Positions 8,348 through 16,685 of a DNA stretch of 47,968 nt are shown in pieces (within the stretch, counting starts at the first letter, position 1; each line of letters starts with the position of its first letter). The notes under the pieces were generated by a model. That model searched no databases. It saw only the letters and a list, made by a program, of their open reading frames with translations, and had not been told where the DNA came from. The translations under genes and the position numbers were made by a program. Source of the DNA: Pseudidiomarina indica (GTDB lineage Bacteria > Pseudomonadota > Gammaproteobacteria > Enterobacterales > Alteromonadaceae). The stretch covers positions 1-47,968 of the forward strand of contig NZ_FMXN01000014.1 in assembly GCF_900104245.1 (NCBI RefSeq), read 5' to 3'.

Positions 8348-9511
8348 TTATGCGTTCAATGCGCGATCAAGATCTGCCTTTAAATCGTCCAAATCTTCAA
8401 TTCCCACTGAAATCCGCACGAAATTATCCCAAATACCGAGTTTTTCACGGGTTTCTTTTGGAATGGACGCGTGAGTCATAATCGCAGGGTGTTCAATGAG
8501 GCTTTCCACCCCACCTAGACTTTCTGCAAGCGCAAAAATTTCGACCGTTTCAAGGAAACGACGGGCTTTCTCTAAATCCCCTTTCAACAAGATCGAGATC
8601 ATGCCCCCGAAACCGCTCATTTGACGTTTCGCTAACTCATGCTGCGGGTGGCTTGCTAAGCCAGGGTAAATGACCTTTTCAACCTGTGGATGCTGTTCTA
8701 ACCATTGTGCCAGCTCAAGGGCAGCAGCATTATGATGACGCATCCGTAACGCCAAGGTTTTAACCCCACGTAACGCCAAGTAACTGTCAAACGGCCCAGC
8801 GACTGCGCCAATCGAGTTCTGCAAGAACTTCATTTTCTCAATCAATTCAGGGTTATCACCAACAACTGCAATGCCCCCGACCATATCTGAGTGACCGTTG
8901 AGGTACTTGGTCGCTGAGTGCATAACAATGTCAGCACCTTGCTCAAGTGGCCGTTGGTTATAAGGCGTTGCAAACGTATTATCCACGACCACTAAGATGT
9001 CATGCTGGCGTGCTACCGAGCAGATGGCCTCAATATCGACTAACTTCAGCATCGGGTTACTAGGAGTTTCAACCCAAATCATTCGCGTAGCAGGAGTGAT
9101 TGCAGCAGCGACCGCATCAACATCGGTCATATCCACGTACGAGAACGTTAATCCAGCTGAACGCTGGCGAACTTTGTCAAATAGACGGAACGTTCCCCCA
9201 TAGAGGTCATCCATGGCAATCACATGATCACCAGAATCCAATAACTCCATAATGGTTGAGGTTGCCGCCATTCCGGATGCAAAGGCGAACCCTTGCTGTC
9301 CGTTTTCCAAACTTGCGACCGCTCGCTCCCACGCAAATCGCGTTGGGTTTTGAGACCGCGAGTATTCAAACCCTTGGTGCACCCCAGGGCTTTCTTGGAT
9401 ATAAGTTGAACTGGTAAAAATTGGTGGCATCACCGCCCCAGTGGCTGGTTCAGGCGATTGCCCACCATGGATCGCTAAGGTTGCGAATTTTAATTTCTTT
9501 GCATCAGCCAT
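8348..9511 (-). CDS. Cystathionine gamma-lyase (Cys/Met metabolism PLP enzyme)
   Basis: Fold-type I PLP enzyme of the Cys/Met family, 387 residues from the ATG at 9511. Motifs: YSRSQNPTR for phosphate and substrate binding, FASGMAA, VVVDNTFATPYNQRPLE, and the PLP lysine in SATKYLNGHSD (about K202). The earlier ATG at 9517 is too close to GGAG; the one at 9511 has a 7-nt spacer. The family also contains cystathionine gamma-synthase and beta-lyase and cannot be fully resolved from sequence alone. The 8-nt overlap with a cystathionine beta-synthase-type gene makes gamma-lyase in reverse transsulfuration (cystathionine to cysteine) the best call. Confidence 0.85.
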   Translation of the reverse strand: MADAKKLKFATLAIHGGQSPEPATGAVMPPIFTSSTYIQESPGVHQGFEYSRSQNPTRFAWERAVASLENGQQGFAFASGMAATSTIMELLDSGDHVIAMDDLYGGTFRLFDKVRQRSAGLTFSYVDMTDVDAVAAAITPATRMIWVETPSNPMLKLVDIEAICSVARQHDILVVVDNTFATPYNQRPLEQGADIVMHSATKYLNGHSDMVGGIAVVGDNPELIEKMKFLQNSIGAVAGPFDSYLALRGVKTLALRMRHHNAAALELAQWLEQHPQVEKVIYPGLASHPQHELAKRQMSGFGGMISILLKGDLEKARRFLETVEIFALAESLGGVESLIEHPAIMTHASIPKETREKLGIWDNFVRISVGIEDLDDLKADLDRALNA

Positions 9512-10484
9512 GATCATTCTCCAGTAAATGATGAGCCGTCATCCACTCATCATTATATAATTTTGATAAATAGCGATTGCCGGTATCACAAGCCAGTGTC
9601 ACCACGCGTTTCGGGGTTGTTTGCTCTCGACAATAGCGTAACGCAGCAGCCAATAAGGTACCGCTTGACGAGCCAACCATAATGCCTTCTTTCACCAACA
9701 ATTCGCGCGCTGTTAAAAACGCTTCTTTGTCACTGATCGCGTATGCACGGTTCGCTAACTCAATCTCACAAATAGATGGGATAAAGTCTTCCCCAATGCC
9801 TTCAACTAACCAACTTCCCGCTTCAACCGTTTCGTTGCGATTAATGAGGGGCTCCAGAATCGAACCTTGAGGGTCCGCGAGCACCAAATCGATGGCCGGA
9901 TTTTGTTCCCGCAAATAGCGGCCAATTCCGGTGAGCGTTCCACCCGATCCGACGCCACACACAAAAGCATCCAATTGACCTTCCATCTGTTGCCAAATTT
10001 CAGGGCCGGTTGTTTGATAATGCGCCGCAACGTTGGCTGGGTTGGAAAATTGGTTGACGTAGAAGTAGTCGTGTTCCTCAGCTAGCCGCTCTGCCATATC
10101 TTGATAATATTCAGGATGACCTTTTTGCACGTCGGAGCGTGTCTGAATCACTTCGGCCCCCATGGCTCTCAAGTTATTCACTTTTTCCGCCGACATTTTG
10201 TCAGGCATCACAATTTTTAGCGGGTAACCTTTACTCGCTGCCACCAATGCGAGACCTAAGCCAGTGTTACCTGCGGTTGCTTCAATAATGGTCATGCCTG
10301 GTTTCAAAGCACCTGACTGTTCTGCTGCTTCGATCATGCTCACAGCAATACGATCTTTAATCGAACCACCGGGATTCATCATCTCTAATTTGATGTACAG
10401 CTCACAAGGCCCTGTGTCGATAGAAGAGATTTTCACCATTGGCGTGTTGCCAATCATTGCTAATACATTTTGATAAACCTGCAT
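9504..10484 (-). CDS. Cystathionine beta-synthase, catalytic core only
   Basis: Fold-type II PLP enzyme of 326 residues. PLP lysine K43 lies in PGGSIKDR; EATAGNTGLGLAL (68-80) is the substrate loop. Two segments favour cystathionine beta-synthase over cysteine synthase: DPQGSILEPL and VEGIGEDFIPSI, which match the DPEGSILAEP and EGIGYDFIP blocks of known CBS proteins. The regulatory CBS-pair domain is missing, as in many bacterial forms. It is the first gene of a two-gene operon with the gamma-lyase. Together they would turn homocysteine plus serine into cysteine. A cysteine synthase B-like activity is the main alternative. Confidence 0.85.
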   Translation of the reverse strand: MQVYQNVLAMIGNTPMVKISSIDTGPCELYIKLEMMNPGGSIKDRIAVSMIEAAEQSGALKPGMTIIEATAGNTGLGLALVAASKGYPLKIVMPDKMSAEKVNNLRAMGAEVIQTRSDVQKGHPEYYQDMAERLAEEHDYFYVNQFSNPANVAAHYQTTGPEIWQQMEGQLDAFVCGVGSGGTLTGIGRYLREQNPAIDLVLADPQGSILEPLINRNETVEAGSWLVEGIGEDFIPSICEIELANRAYAISDKEAFLTARELLVKEGIMVGSSSGTLLAAALRYCREQTTPKRVVTLACDTGNRYLSKLYNDEWMTAHHLLENDHG

Positions 10485-10629
10485 GATCGTGGTATCCGTT
10501 ACAGTCTAGTCTAGAAATAAATGGGCTCGTTGGCTGGCATTATCGCACGATGAGCGGTTTCATAGCAAAGTTACCTATGGCAAAGTATCAGTCCATTTTG
10601 GAATAACAAATAACAAGGAAACCCACAAA

Positions 10630-11253
10630 ATGAGTCAGTTTAACCTCACGGCAATGATTCGCCCGTCATTACTCGCCGCAGTTAGTCTTTCAGTCTTGGC
10701 CGCGTGTCAGCCCGCAGAACAACCTCAAACAGGTCACCTGTCGGCGCAAACGGCGTTTATGGATGCCTTCAAACCTTATTGTGGCCAAGCATTCCCAGCT
10801 AAAATTGTTGCTGACAACCAACCCAGCCCTGCATGGGACTTCCCGCTTGTTGTTCATATTCGCGATTGTGAAGAAAATGTCGTCCGTATGCCACTTCACG
10901 TAGGCGATGACCGCTCGCGCACTTGGGTTCTCACCCAGCACGCCGGCTACATTGATTTTCAACATTATCATTTACAAGAAGATGGTACCCCAGATGCCGT
11001 TTCTCCGTACGGCGGGCAAACCATCGCAGCAGGCGAGGCAAGTGTTCAAGCGTTCCCAGTGGATGAAGCGAGTAAAGCATTATTCATTGAAAATGGTTTG
11101 GAAGTTTCCACAACCAACACGTGGACCATTCGCTTTGTCGATGAGCACACCATGAGCTACCAATTATCGCGCCCGGGTCGTCTGTTTGAAGTCCACGTGG
11201 ATCTGAGCCAGCCGATTGATGTTCCACCACCAGCTTGGGGTTACAAAGGCTAA
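10630..11253 (+). CDS. Predicted outer-membrane lipoprotein, unknown function
   Basis: The N-terminus is a lipoprotein signal with lipobox LAAC and acylated cysteine C26; the next residue is Gln, so outer-membrane sorting is expected. The remaining 180 residues are soluble and contain DAFKPYCGQAFPAKI and RDCEENVVRMPLHVGDDRSRTW, with two cysteines that could pair. I recall similar conserved secreted proteins in marine gammaproteobacteria but no function. AAGGAAACCCACAAA precedes the ATG. The stop overlaps the ATG of the threonine aldolase gene by one base (TAATG), so the two are translationally coupled. Confidence 0.75.
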   Translation: MSQFNLTAMIRPSLLAAVSLSVLAACQPAEQPQTGHLSAQTAFMDAFKPYCGQAFPAKIVADNQPSPAWDFPLVVHIRDCEENVVRMPLHVGDDRSRTWVLTQHAGYIDFQHYHLQEDGTPDAVSPYGGQTIAAGEASVQAFPVDEASKALFIENGLEVSTTNTWTIRFVDEHTMSYQLSRPGRLFEVHVDLSQPIDVPPPAWGYKG

Positions 11254-12257
11254 TGATGATTGATTTGCGTAGCGATACCGTCACGCAACCTACTGCTGCC
11301 ATGCGCGCCGCCATGGCAGCAGCACCTGTTGGTGATGATGTGTTTGGGGATGACCCCAGTGTCATTGCTCTCCAAGAGCGAGTGGCCGAACTCACTGGGA
11401 AAGAAGCAGCATTGATTGCTAGTAGTGGAACCCAGACCAACCTACTCGCCCTTTTGGCCCACTGCCAGCGTGGCGAAGAGTATCTTGTTGGACAGGAATA
11501 CCATACCTATCGCTATGAAGCCGGCGGTGCGGCTGTTTTAGGAGGCATTGTTCCGCAACCCTTTGAAGTTGAAGCCGATGGAACCCTTGATTTGAATTTA
11601 GTCGATCGCCGGGTTAAACCCGACGACCCTCACTTCCCAATCACACGCTTGTTAGCGCTTGAAAACACCCACACCGGCAAAATAATTCCACAAAATTATA
11701 TGTTGGCCGCTCGTCGTCTGTGCGATCGCCATGGACTAAATCTACACCTCGATGGCGCCCGACTCTTTAATGCCAGTGTTGCCACCAATACCTCAATCGC
11801 TGAGCTATGCGCTCCTTTTGATAGCGTTTCCATTTGCTTCTCCAAAGGTTTAGGCGCGCCCGTTGGTTCTATCCTGGTAGGATCTACCTCATTCATTCAA
11901 CGCGCCCATCGTTGGCGGAAGATGTTAGGCGGTGGTATGCGACAAGCGGGTGTCATTGCAGCAGCAATGAATTACGCGCTCGATCACCATATTGCACGAC
12001 TTGCGGAAGACCATGCTAATGCCTTACAGCTAGCTGAGGGCCTCAGTCAAATTGAAGGGATTTATGTGGAGCCAGCCCAAACCAACATGGTGTATGTTAA
12101 CTTTGCCAGTGCGGAGCAAGCGCAGCATGTCAGCCAGCAACTGGCTCAACAAGGAATCTTAACCGCGAAAAGTCAGCGCATGCGCCTTGTTACCCACCTT
12201 GATATTAGCAGCGCCGACGTGACACGCGTGGTGGAAGCAATGGCACGACTGTTCTAA
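11253..12257 (+). CDS. ltaE: Low-specificity L-threonine aldolase
   Basis: PLP-dependent aldolase that cleaves L-threonine and L-allo-threonine to glycine and acetaldehyde. 334 residues, beginning MIDLRSDTVTQPT, the standard LtaE opening. GDDVFGDDPS (27-36), GTQTNLLA, LENTHTG, HLDGARLFNA and the PLP lysine in SICFSKGLGAP (about K198) are all present. The start at 11253 overlaps the upstream lipoprotein stop by one base; the next ATG at 11256 is equally possible. Convergent with yifB, with 4 nt between the stops. Confidence 0.94.
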   Translation: MMIDLRSDTVTQPTAAMRAAMAAAPVGDDVFGDDPSVIALQERVAELTGKEAALIASSGTQTNLLALLAHCQRGEEYLVGQEYHTYRYEAGGAAVLGGIVPQPFEVEADGTLDLNLVDRRVKPDDPHFPITRLLALENTHTGKIIPQNYMLAARRLCDRHGLNLHLDGARLFNASVATNTSIAELCAPFDSVSICFSKGLGAPVGSILVGSTSFIQRAHRWRKMLGGGMRQAGVIAAAMNYALDHHIARLAEDHANALQLAEGLSQIEGIYVEPAQTNMVYVNFASAEQAQHVSQQLAQQGILTAKSQRMRLVTHLDISSADVTRVVEAMARLF

Positions 12258-12261
12258 GACT

Positions 12262-13803
12262 TCACGAATCATGCAGTTGCTGTAACAAACGGTCGAGCGC
12301 ACGATAACTCAACGCCTCGGCCAAATGCGTTCGACCGATATGTTCTTGCTCTGCTAAGTCCGCAATCGTCCGAGCTAACCGTAGTAAGCGATGATACGCC
12401 CGATGAGATAAATGAAACTGCTCGATGGCCGCCACCAAAAATTCATGGTCAGCGCTACTGAGCTCACACCATTCAGGAAGCTGCTGAGGTTCTAACTCAC
12501 TATTCAGGCAACCCTGACGTGCCAGTTGTCGCTGTCGCGCCGCAACCACGGCTTGCCGCCATGCGGGGGTCCGTTGCTCGGCGGTACGCCGTTGTTGTTG
12601 CTGCAACACATCGGGCTGACGCAGTACTTCAACTTGCATATCAATCCGATCAAGCAAAGGACCCGATAACTTGCCAAGGTATTTAATGATCTGTTCTGGG
12701 GTGGCTCGGGCGCTAGCCAACGTGCCATCAAAAAAACCACAGGGAGATGGGTTTAACGCACACACTAATTGGAAATGAGCAGGGTAAGTAATTTGATGCC
12801 CAGCTCGACTAATAGTCACACACCTTGATTCAAGGGGCTCGCGAAGGGAATCCAGGACATGGCGCGCAAACTCCGGCAATTCATCAAGAAATAATAGTGA
12901 GCGGTGAGCCAACGAAATTTCGCCCGGCTGTGGAGGGGAACTGCCTCCTACCAGTGCCGCCACAGAACAGGAATGATGGGGAGCGCGCAGCACACGCTGT
13001 TGCCAGTGCGTTTGTTTGAAGGCACCATGAATGGAACGAATTGCTGCAACTTCAAGCCCTTCAGATTCAGATAAAGGGGGAAGCAGCCCCAACAAACGCT
13101 GTGCCAACATCGTTTTTCCCGTGCCCGGTGGCCCCACAAAGAGCAAGTGATGTCCTCCTGCGGCTGCTAATAGTAACGCACGCTTGGCATGCTCTTGTCC
13201 AATCACATCAGCGATATCGCCCGTTTCAGGCGGTGGCGGTTCAACGGTACTGGGCTTCAGGTAAGGGATGGGCGTGGGGCTTGTTAGGTGCTCAAAAACA
13301 TCACGCAGACTTTCTGCCGCCACACATTGCTGTTTTGAGAGCAAGGCAGCTTCTGCAGCATTCCCTAACGGAATCACCGCTTCCCTCCCTTCATCTCTGC
13401 AATGGATCACCGCGGGTAACGCACCGGTGATATCTCGTAATTCACCATTTAAGGTCAACTCTCCATAGAACTCACGCCCCACCACGGCTCGTTCATTAAT
13501 CTGCCCCGCTGCAACCATAATACCGATGGCTATCGCTAAATCATAACGAGCACCATGCTTTGGAAGGTCGGCCGGTGCGAGGTTCACCGTAATTTTGGTG
13601 CCTCGGGGAAACTCAAAGCCACTCGCGAGGATGGCTGACCGTACTCGGTCACGCGCTTCCCGAACCCCGGTTTGTGGTAATCCAACAATCGTAAATGCTG
13701 GAAGCCCGCTCGCCAAAGCAATTTCAACACACACCAATGGCGCATCTATCCCATACTGGGCACGGGTATAAACTCTTGCAATGGAGACCGTTTTGCTTGC
13801 CAT
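12262..13803 (-). CDS. comM: YifB/ComM family AAA ATPase (Mg-chelatase-like)
   Basis: ComM is a hexameric helicase that promotes branch migration during natural transformation; the family is also called YifB. 513 residues from the ATG at 13803, chosen because AGGAGGGA precedes it and the family begins at this point; the frame opens 20 codons earlier without a good site. It has the N-terminal Lon-type beta fold (VYTRAQYGIDAPLVCVEI…GLPGFTIVGLPQTGVREARDRV-like), Walker A GPPGTGKT (224-231), LLFLDELPEF as Walker B, and a C-terminal Mg-chelatase domain. It implies that the lineage has or had natural competence. Confidence 0.92.
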   Translation of the reverse strand: MASKTVSIARVYTRAQYGIDAPLVCVEIALASGLPAFTIVGLPQTGVREARDRVRSAILASGFEFPRGTKITVNLAPADLPKHGARYDLAIAIGIMVAAGQINERAVVGREFYGELTLNGELRDITGALPAVIHCRDEGREAVIPLGNAAEAALLSKQQCVAAESLRDVFEHLTSPTPIPYLKPSTVEPPPPETGDIADVIGQEHAKRALLLAAAGGHHLLFVGPPGTGKTMLAQRLLGLLPPLSESEGLEVAAIRSIHGAFKQTHWQQRVLRAPHHSCSVAALVGGSSPPQPGEISLAHRSLLFLDELPEFARHVLDSLREPLESRCVTISRAGHQITYPAHFQLVCALNPSPCGFFDGTLASARATPEQIIKYLGKLSGPLLDRIDMQVEVLRQPDVLQQQQRRTAEQRTPAWRQAVVAARQRQLARQGCLNSELEPQQLPEWCELSSADHEFLVAAIEQFHLSHRAYHRLLRLARTIADLAEQEHIGRTHLAEALSYRALDRLLQQLHDS

Positions 13804-13922
13804 CACTCCCTCCTTGGTGGTCATGGGTGCAAAAAAATCGATGGCTTGACGATAACAAATCAAGCCCCCTCGTAGAACTGGGAAATGTCGGATTCAGGCA
13901 TCCGCTGTGCTGTAAGAAAGCT

Positions 13923-15218
13923 TTAGTGGAGCTTTAAGCGAGGACGTAAACGACGGTTAATCACTTGTGCCAACATGTATAGGAAAGTTTTGAAATACCC
14001 GTGAACCGCGACCTGATGCATTCGGTACAATGATTTATACATAATACGCGCGATTTTCCCTTCAATCATCATTGACCCACGCGCCAGATTCCCCATGAGG
14101 GTTCCCACCGCATTATAGTTTGAGAGCGACACCAACGACCCATGGTCTTTATACACAAAGGGTTTCATTGGCTTGCCTTTCATCGTTCGTAGCAGGTTAT
14201 CATAAATGCATTCAGCCATTTGGTGAGCAGCTTGCGCTCGGGGCGGTACACGACGCCCATCAGGCATGGTAAAGGAAGCACAATCTCCTATCGCGAATAT
14301 TTTAGGGTCTTCAGTGGTTTGTAGGGTGTCATTCACCACCAACTGATTCCCCCGAGCTGTTTCTAAACCGGCAAGATTTGCTAAAAAATCAGGCGCTCTA
14401 ACACCAGCTGCCCAAACTTTAATGGCCGCCTCAATGAATTCACCTGATTGTGTGGTGAAGCCTTCCGCAGAGACACTCTTCACCGCAGTTTCTGTACGAA
14501 TATCCACCCCTAATTTGGTTAGCTCATGGGCAGCAGCGGCAGCAATGCGTTCTTTTAGCGCAGGTAAAATACGAGGGCCTGCTTCAATCAGAATGACTTC
14601 TAGCTTGGCCGGATCAAAGTCATCGAAGCCGTACCCACGAATGAGCTCAGCCGACTTATGTAGCTCAGCCGCTAATTCAACACCGGTGGCTCCCGCACCA
14701 ACAATCCCCACCCGTAAGGGCTTAGGATAACGCTGAGCCTGTGAAGCCAAAAACGTATTCATCAAGGTATGATGGAAACGTTTTGCTTGCTTGACACTAT
14801 CAAGAAAATAACAGTGCTCTGCAGCACCTTCTGTGCCGAAATCATTGGTCACCGAACCAATGGCTAAAATGAGCTGATCATAATAGAGCTCACGGGCGGC
14901 AACGACCTCAACCCCTTGGTTATCGTAGATGGGAGCCAAAGTAATGGTTTGTTGTTCACGATCAAGTCCAATCAGCTCGCCCGGCTGAAAACGAAACCCA
15001 GACGCAGCTGCCTGAACCCGATAATCGACCCCGTCGATGTCGGAGTCGAGTGCTCCTGCTGCAACTTCATGCAACAAAGGTTTCCAAACGTGAGTTAAAT
15101 TTCGGTCAACAAGAGTAATTTTGGTGGCTGGATCGGATTTGAACTTCCGTCCTAACTTGCTTGCAAGCTCTAAACCACCGGCACCGCCACCAACAATCAC
15201 GATTTGATGCTCTGACAT
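13923..15218 (-). CDS. ndh: Type II NADH:quinone oxidoreductase
   Basis: Single-subunit, non-proton-pumping NADH dehydrogenase on the inner face of the membrane. 431 residues from the ATG at 15218, preceded by AAAGGCAG; an upstream start at 15236 would add a weak six-residue extension. The FAD motif IVIVGGGAGGLELA is at the N-terminus, the NAD motif VGIVGAGATGVELAAEL in the middle, and KIFAIGDCASF is the second FAD contact. The basic, amphipathic C-terminus (YMLAQVINRRLRPRLKLH) suits peripheral membrane binding. Nearby Fpr and the bd oxidase also concern redox balance, though they are separate units. Confidence 0.92.
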   Translation of the reverse strand: MSEHQIVIVGGGAGGLELASKLGRKFKSDPATKITLVDRNLTHVWKPLLHEVAAGALDSDIDGVDYRVQAAASGFRFQPGELIGLDREQQTITLAPIYDNQGVEVVAARELYYDQLILAIGSVTNDFGTEGAAEHCYFLDSVKQAKRFHHTLMNTFLASQAQRYPKPLRVGIVGAGATGVELAAELHKSAELIRGYGFDDFDPAKLEVILIEAGPRILPALKERIAAAAAHELTKLGVDIRTETAVKSVSAEGFTTQSGEFIEAAIKVWAAGVRAPDFLANLAGLETARGNQLVVNDTLQTTEDPKIFAIGDCASFTMPDGRRVPPRAQAAHQMAECIYDNLLRTMKGKPMKPFVYKDHGSLVSLSNYNAVGTLMGNLARGSMMIEGKIARIMYKSLYRMHQVAVHGYFKTFLYMLAQVINRRLRPRLKLH

Positions 15219-15280
15219 TTTCTGCCTTTCATCCAAATATTCAATAGGAATTGGATTAAATAATAAACCGAATCAATACG

Positions 15281-16021
15281 TTACCAGTAATGCTCGATGG
15301 TAACATTACCCGGTTTACGACGTAGGTTTTTCGGTAATCCCATTTCATTCAGCAAGGCTCGTGCATCGCGAATCATCTCTGGATTTCCGCATAGCATCAC
15401 CTGAGCACGATGCGTCAACACATCCCCTACCGCTGTTTGCAGTTGGTTGCTTTCAATTAATTGAGGAATTCGCCCGCGCAATGCGCCTGGATAGTCTTCA
15501 CGACTCACAATGGGCTGATAAGTTAATTGGTTAGGATGAGCTTTCACCCAGTTCATAATTTGTTGCTGATAGGCTAAATCAGCGCCATAACGTACGGCAT
15601 GTACCAAATGAATCCGTTGAAACCGTTGCCAAGGCTCAGCGGTTGTTAGCATAGATAAGTAAGGACCAATGCCCGTTCCTGTAGCCATCAACCAAAGGCT
15701 GTCACCATCAGGGACTTCATTTAAGGTAAAAAAACCGCTGGCAGGCTGGGATACTTCAATGCGTTGCCCTGGTTGCAATTGATGCAGTAGCGGTGAGAAC
15801 AAGCCATCGTGAACACGATTCACGAGAAAATCGAGAATGGGTTCTTCAGGACCATTCACTAACGAATAGGCTCGTTGAACTCGACCGTCGTCATGTTCTA
15901 AGCCTAACCGGACAAACTGACCAGCAATAAAATTAAAGGGTTCGGTGCGCACCCTCAGACTAAACAACTCCTGATTCCAAGCGTAATTTTCAATGACTTC
16001 ACCGTTCAACCACTGTGCCAT
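15281..16021 (-). CDS. fpr: Ferredoxin/flavodoxin-NADP+ reductase
   Basis: FAD enzyme passing electrons between NADPH and ferredoxin or flavodoxin. 246 residues, normal for bacterial Fpr. FAD binding is seen in RAYSLVNGP; the NADP region has WLMATGTGIGPYLSML and VMLCGNPEMIRDARALL; the C-terminus IEHYW is the family's aromatic-ended tail. The ATG at 16021 follows AAGGAGATTCC, a strong ribosome-binding site. Same strand as ndh with a 62-nt gap. Confidence 0.93.
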   Translation of the reverse strand: MAQWLNGEVIENYAWNQELFSLRVRTEPFNFIAGQFVRLGLEHDDGRVQRAYSLVNGPEEPILDFLVNRVHDGLFSPLLHQLQPGQRIEVSQPASGFFTLNEVPDGDSLWLMATGTGIGPYLSMLTTAEPWQRFQRIHLVHAVRYGADLAYQQQIMNWVKAHPNQLTYQPIVSREDYPGALRGRIPQLIESNQLQTAVGDVLTHRAQVMLCGNPEMIRDARALLNEMGLPKNLRRKPGNVTIEHYW

Positions 16022-16323
16022 TGGAATCTCCTTGTCTTGCCTTGAAAGTCGCGCAATGGTACGCCTTTAAAATATTCTTTGCTACACACCCAATACTTTT
16101 TTGTACGAGTAGCTGTTAAACTCAGTGTACACCATTATTCAAACTGAGCTTCTTCATGGAACCAAGCAAAATACTCAGGGTTTACGTCCCGCTGAGAAAA
16201 AAGCAGGTCAAGCACTAAAGAGTGCGCTGCAAGGTAATGCGGCCAGCCTCGTTACCTAGCCCCATAGACGTTATCACCGCTACAACTTGGCTGCAGTGCC
16301 CGAGCTCGGCTCGAGAAAGCTGA
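16022..16323. other. Intergenic DNA upstream of fpr; weak possible 44-aa ORF
   Basis: The minus strand should hold the fpr promoter and leader. On the plus strand a GTG at 16125 opens a 44-codon frame ending at 16259 whose product (…RPAEKKAGQALKSALQGNAA…) looks somewhat protein-like, but no clear ribosome-binding site supports it and I do not call it a gene. A small palindrome, CGAGCTCGGCTCG (16301-16313), lies just downstream of ubiK and recurs exactly at 21983-21995. Confidence 0.25.
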
Positions 16324-16566
16324 TTATTCTTGTTTAAGCTGTGCAAGTTCCTGCTCCAGTTGCTCAACGCGCTGGCGCAGGCGTAACAGCATTTGTTGCT
16401 GCACATCCAGCTCTTCACGAGTCACCACATCCAGTTTACTCAGCTGTTGCTGTAAAATGGTTTTCACGCGTTGCTCGAACTGACCCGCAAAGTCTTTAAC
16501 ACCAGCCGGAATGCTGTCGTTAATTTGACGAGCAATGTCTTCAATTTTTTTAGGGTCCATCATCAT
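16324..16566 (-). CDS. ubiK: UbiK/YqiC family ubiquinone biosynthesis accessory factor
   Basis: An 80-residue protein of the BMFP/YqiC family. UbiK assists aerobic ubiquinone synthesis with UbiJ in the Ubi complex. It starts DPKKIEDIARQINDSIPAGVKDF, very close to E. coli UbiK, and the C-terminal 40 residues (VTREELDVQQQMLLRLRQRVEQLEQELAQLKQE-type heptads) form a coiled coil. The exact start is unclear because ATG codons occur in tandem at 16566, 16563 and 16560; one of the latter two fits the family. Divergent from rep. Confidence 0.92.
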   Translation of the reverse strand: MMMDPKKIEDIARQINDSIPAGVKDFAGQFEQRVKTILQQQLSKLDVVTREELDVQQQMLLRLRQRVEQLEQELAQLKQE

Positions 16567-16685
16567 TCCATTTCAGAGTTATTAGCCAATCACAGCTATT
16601 CTAACGGATTCACGTTTAGCTTAGCAGGAGTTTAGGCTAAAATCCTGAGCAGATTCGATTCACCCACGCGTAGGCCTTTGTCGTT

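Noticed and set aside
8287-8481. 64-aa plus-strand frame after the dehydratase
   Set aside because: Begins inside a terminator stem and continues antisense to the cystathionine lyase C-terminus.
10490-10520. MetJ-like box (AGACTAGACTG on the minus strand) upstream of the CBS-type gene
   Set aside because: Only a partial resemblance to the tandem 8-mer MetJ site, with poor symmetry; not enough to call an operator.
16215-16418. 67-aa minus-strand frame overlapping ubiK
   Set aside because: It overlaps the ubiK coding region in another frame, is Cys/Ser-rich and has no ribosome-binding site; a shadow frame.
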